Shown one piece after another: positions 62,306 through 64,000 of a stretch of DNA of 64,000 nucleotides. A program made the translations under genes and the position numbers. Numbering within the stretch: position 1 is the stretch's first letter; every line of letters begins with the position of its first letter. The notes under the pieces were generated by a model that was given only the letters and a program-made list of their open reading frames with translations, was not told the origin of the DNA and did no database searches. The DNA is from Coprinellus micaceus (lineage: Eukaryota; Basidiomycota; Agaricomycetes; Agaricales; Psathyrellaceae), in NCBI GenBank assembly GCA_951394405.1, contig OX596341.1, forward strand, positions 1,736,001 through 1,800,000, in the 5' to 3' direction.

Positions 62306-63162
62306 ATACAACGAGCGTCTCAAATACCCCTTACGCGAACATCCTAATTTCAATGCAAATCACATTTGAAGGCCAGCCCCGTTCTGCAGACTCGACCTTG
62401 GTAGACATACGGGGTCACTGCGCAGTTTTATACAGGGAGAGCTGAGTGCCCGTCCTGGCCTCGCGCAACCACAAGACTGCGTGACCGTCGGTGGTCCTCG
62501 ACTCACTACACCGGGGCAATCGGTTTCATTACCGTTCGTAAGGAACCCCAATCGTTCCCATCGAACCAGGAAAGTGTGGCCCTAATGATATCATTGGCGT
62601 TATTCGTAGATATATGCCCTCAGATCAACATTCACGCCCAGCTGATACCTGCGAAACAGCCTTGCAGAGACTGTTTATTGGAGTGAGCGTCACATTCGCC
62701 GCATCAAAGTCGACTCGCGCCGTGCCCTCCAGTCTGCGTACTCCCCTCGGTCATTGAGCCTGCAGGGCGCTCTGTTTCGCACTTTCGGCCGGGTTCATTT
62801 CGGCTATCGCGCGGTCAACCTCGCGCGAAAGGAACAATGAGGTGAAGCCTGAGGCTTTTTAAGGCCGCAGGTTCTCACGTGCGACAGCCTCATCCAGACC
62901 CTATTTCGGTCGAGTCCGAGGTTCCCCGTCCGATTTGGGATTCATTGATCACGGGTACCTGATCACGATCGGCGCTCAGCCTCCTTGATATACCCGCCCG
63001 TGGCCCTGGATCCGGAGATGGGAAGAGTTACAGGTTGGTAATGTCTAACCAGAGGCGCGCGCGCTTGGCGAAGGCAAATAGGAGGGGGATTTGTAGGGTC
63101 TCGGCCGCCCAACTACTCGGCAGTGCGAGAAGCGAGGGGATCGACAACTGCTCCCGGTAGTA

Positions 63163-63285
63163 ATCGTCAGACGAGGACTCCAAAGTCAGGCAGAGACTGA
63201 TGCATTCCCAGTTAGACGGTAGATGAGTGACTGATTTGGCCCCTACACGACTCCTGCGATCAATTGTCTCCCCACGTTTATACCC
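63163..63285. repeat. dispersed direct repeat, copy 2
   Basis: Diverged second copy of the 62192-62305 segment in the same orientation. The pair could be the remains of an element with direct terminal repeats, but I see no coding sequence between them. Confidence 0.6.
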
Positions 63286-63362
63286 AACTCCATAGAAATT
63301 GACGCATATTAAGGCGTTCCCCTGTTGATTGCAAACCACCACGGCCTTGACTCGCTGGCGTC

Positions 63363-64000
63363 ATGGGAAGGCCGAAACTGTACCACACCAGAGAAGAGCA
63401 GCTCGCCGCAGCTAGAAGACGCAGCGACGACCACTATCACAAGTACGTATTTTAGCTGCCGCTCCACGCAGCCATACAGCTTTGCTCATCGCCGGCGTAG
63501 ATTTCAAGACAAGATATGCCAGGCACGGAAAGCAAAATACCACGCGGCCAAAGCCAACAAACCCTGCAACACCTCTCGCGCCTCGACAGGAGCCACCGAA
63601 CCGGAGAGAAAGCTGCAGAATAGGCTGAAAAATCGAAGGTCTTATCAAAGGTCGGCGTCTCTTTAAACGGTCGAACGGTCTTCGTCGCTGAGACCCACTA
63701 CTATAATCAAGGTCCAAGTCCACCGCACCGCGGCGCTGGCAGCCCAAGAAAGCTCTGGCACCTTCCACCCTCCTGTTGGTAATCCTTCGTACCTTTCTTC
63801 AACAGCTCGACTGAAGTCGGTCTTTAGGACGGGTAGTAGCACCGACATATCACCTGGGGGAGACGCAAACATTTGGACAAAGCGTCTTTCTTATCTTCGA
63901 CGTGATTTTTCAATCGCTTTAGGCCACCACAGCATAGAAGACTTCCTCGATAAGACAGCAATCGCCTACATTGAAACAGGGTTTCCAAACGTTCTCAACG
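63363..64000 (+). CDS. hypothetical protein with MGRPKLY-type basic N-terminus (runs off the window)
   Basis: Proposed exons 63363-63442, 63501-63650 and 63693 onward join in phase; the last is open to the window end. The start MGRPKLYHTREEQLAAARRR, followed by DDHYHK and a basic KICQARKAKYHAAKANK stretch, resembles a basic N-terminal module I recall from many uncharacterised basidiomycete proteins. The third exon has RLSYLRRDFSIALGHHSIEDFLDK, which looks like a folded helical region. Intron 2 is short (42 bp, GTCGGC donor); without it the frame stops at 63666, giving 81 residues. The function is unknown. Confidence 0.5.

Larger units (their letters stand above)
61609..63362. other. repeat-containing intergenic region
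   Basis: No supported gene. It contains the tandem 29-mer at its left edge and two related segments of about 110-120 bp (62192-62305 and 63163-63285) in direct orientation about 970 bp apart. Confidence 0.4.

Overview
The window reads as nuclear DNA of a basidiomycete fungus, most likely an agaricomycete. Genes lie on both strands and carry many short introns of about 50-70 bases, mostly with GT(G/A)(C/A)GT-type donors. Conserved fungal genes sit beside a repeat-rich family of NACHT-type STAND NTPases. I could not fix the species. All gene models below were built by reading splice sites and phases by eye.

Left half (1-26 kb), mostly ordinary genes: a PIH1-domain R2TP-type protein (+), an Old Yellow Enzyme-type ene-reductase (+), two small membrane proteins transcribed divergently, a 1,167-residue protein with two RanBP2-type zinc fingers (-), a 1,249-residue UPF1-like SF1 helicase with ten exons (-), a weakly supported four-exon orphan (-), a group II PLP-dependent decarboxylase with a very long appended C-terminal region (+), and a SPRY-domain protein (+).

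Middle (27-47 kb): a 2,073-residue NACHT protein (N1, -) whose first intron holds a TA-flanked inverted-repeat transposon, a lysine-rich nuclear-type protein (-), the anaphase-promoting complex subunit APC1 (+, 1,975 residues), and a shikimate-pathway DAHP synthase (-).

Right part (48-64 kb), fast-evolving: three more NACHT genes on the + strand. N2 is intact (775 residues). N3 is broken by a 718-bp insertion with a 10-bp target duplication and also has a frameshift. N4 lacks the C-terminal module. N3 and N4 with their promoters form a tandem segmental duplication. A 543-bp hAT-like MITE with an 8-bp target duplication lies just downstream of N2. The window ends inside a gene starting MGRPKLYHT.

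The most striking feature is that all four NACHT genes begin with a tiny first exon encoding the same cue, an aromatic/basic helix followed by a cysteine cluster (W-[L/F]-[K/R]-x-L-[C/F]-C-C). It looks like an S-acylated membrane anchor. A disordered Pro/Ser-rich linker, a short beta-like block, the NTPase and a conserved FYHRT-[F/C]-x-EFLQD module follow. Within the family there is exon duplication, repeated GC-AG splicing, transposon invasion and pseudogenization, as expected of a fast-evolving NLR-like immune or self/non-self repertoire. The immune role is inference.
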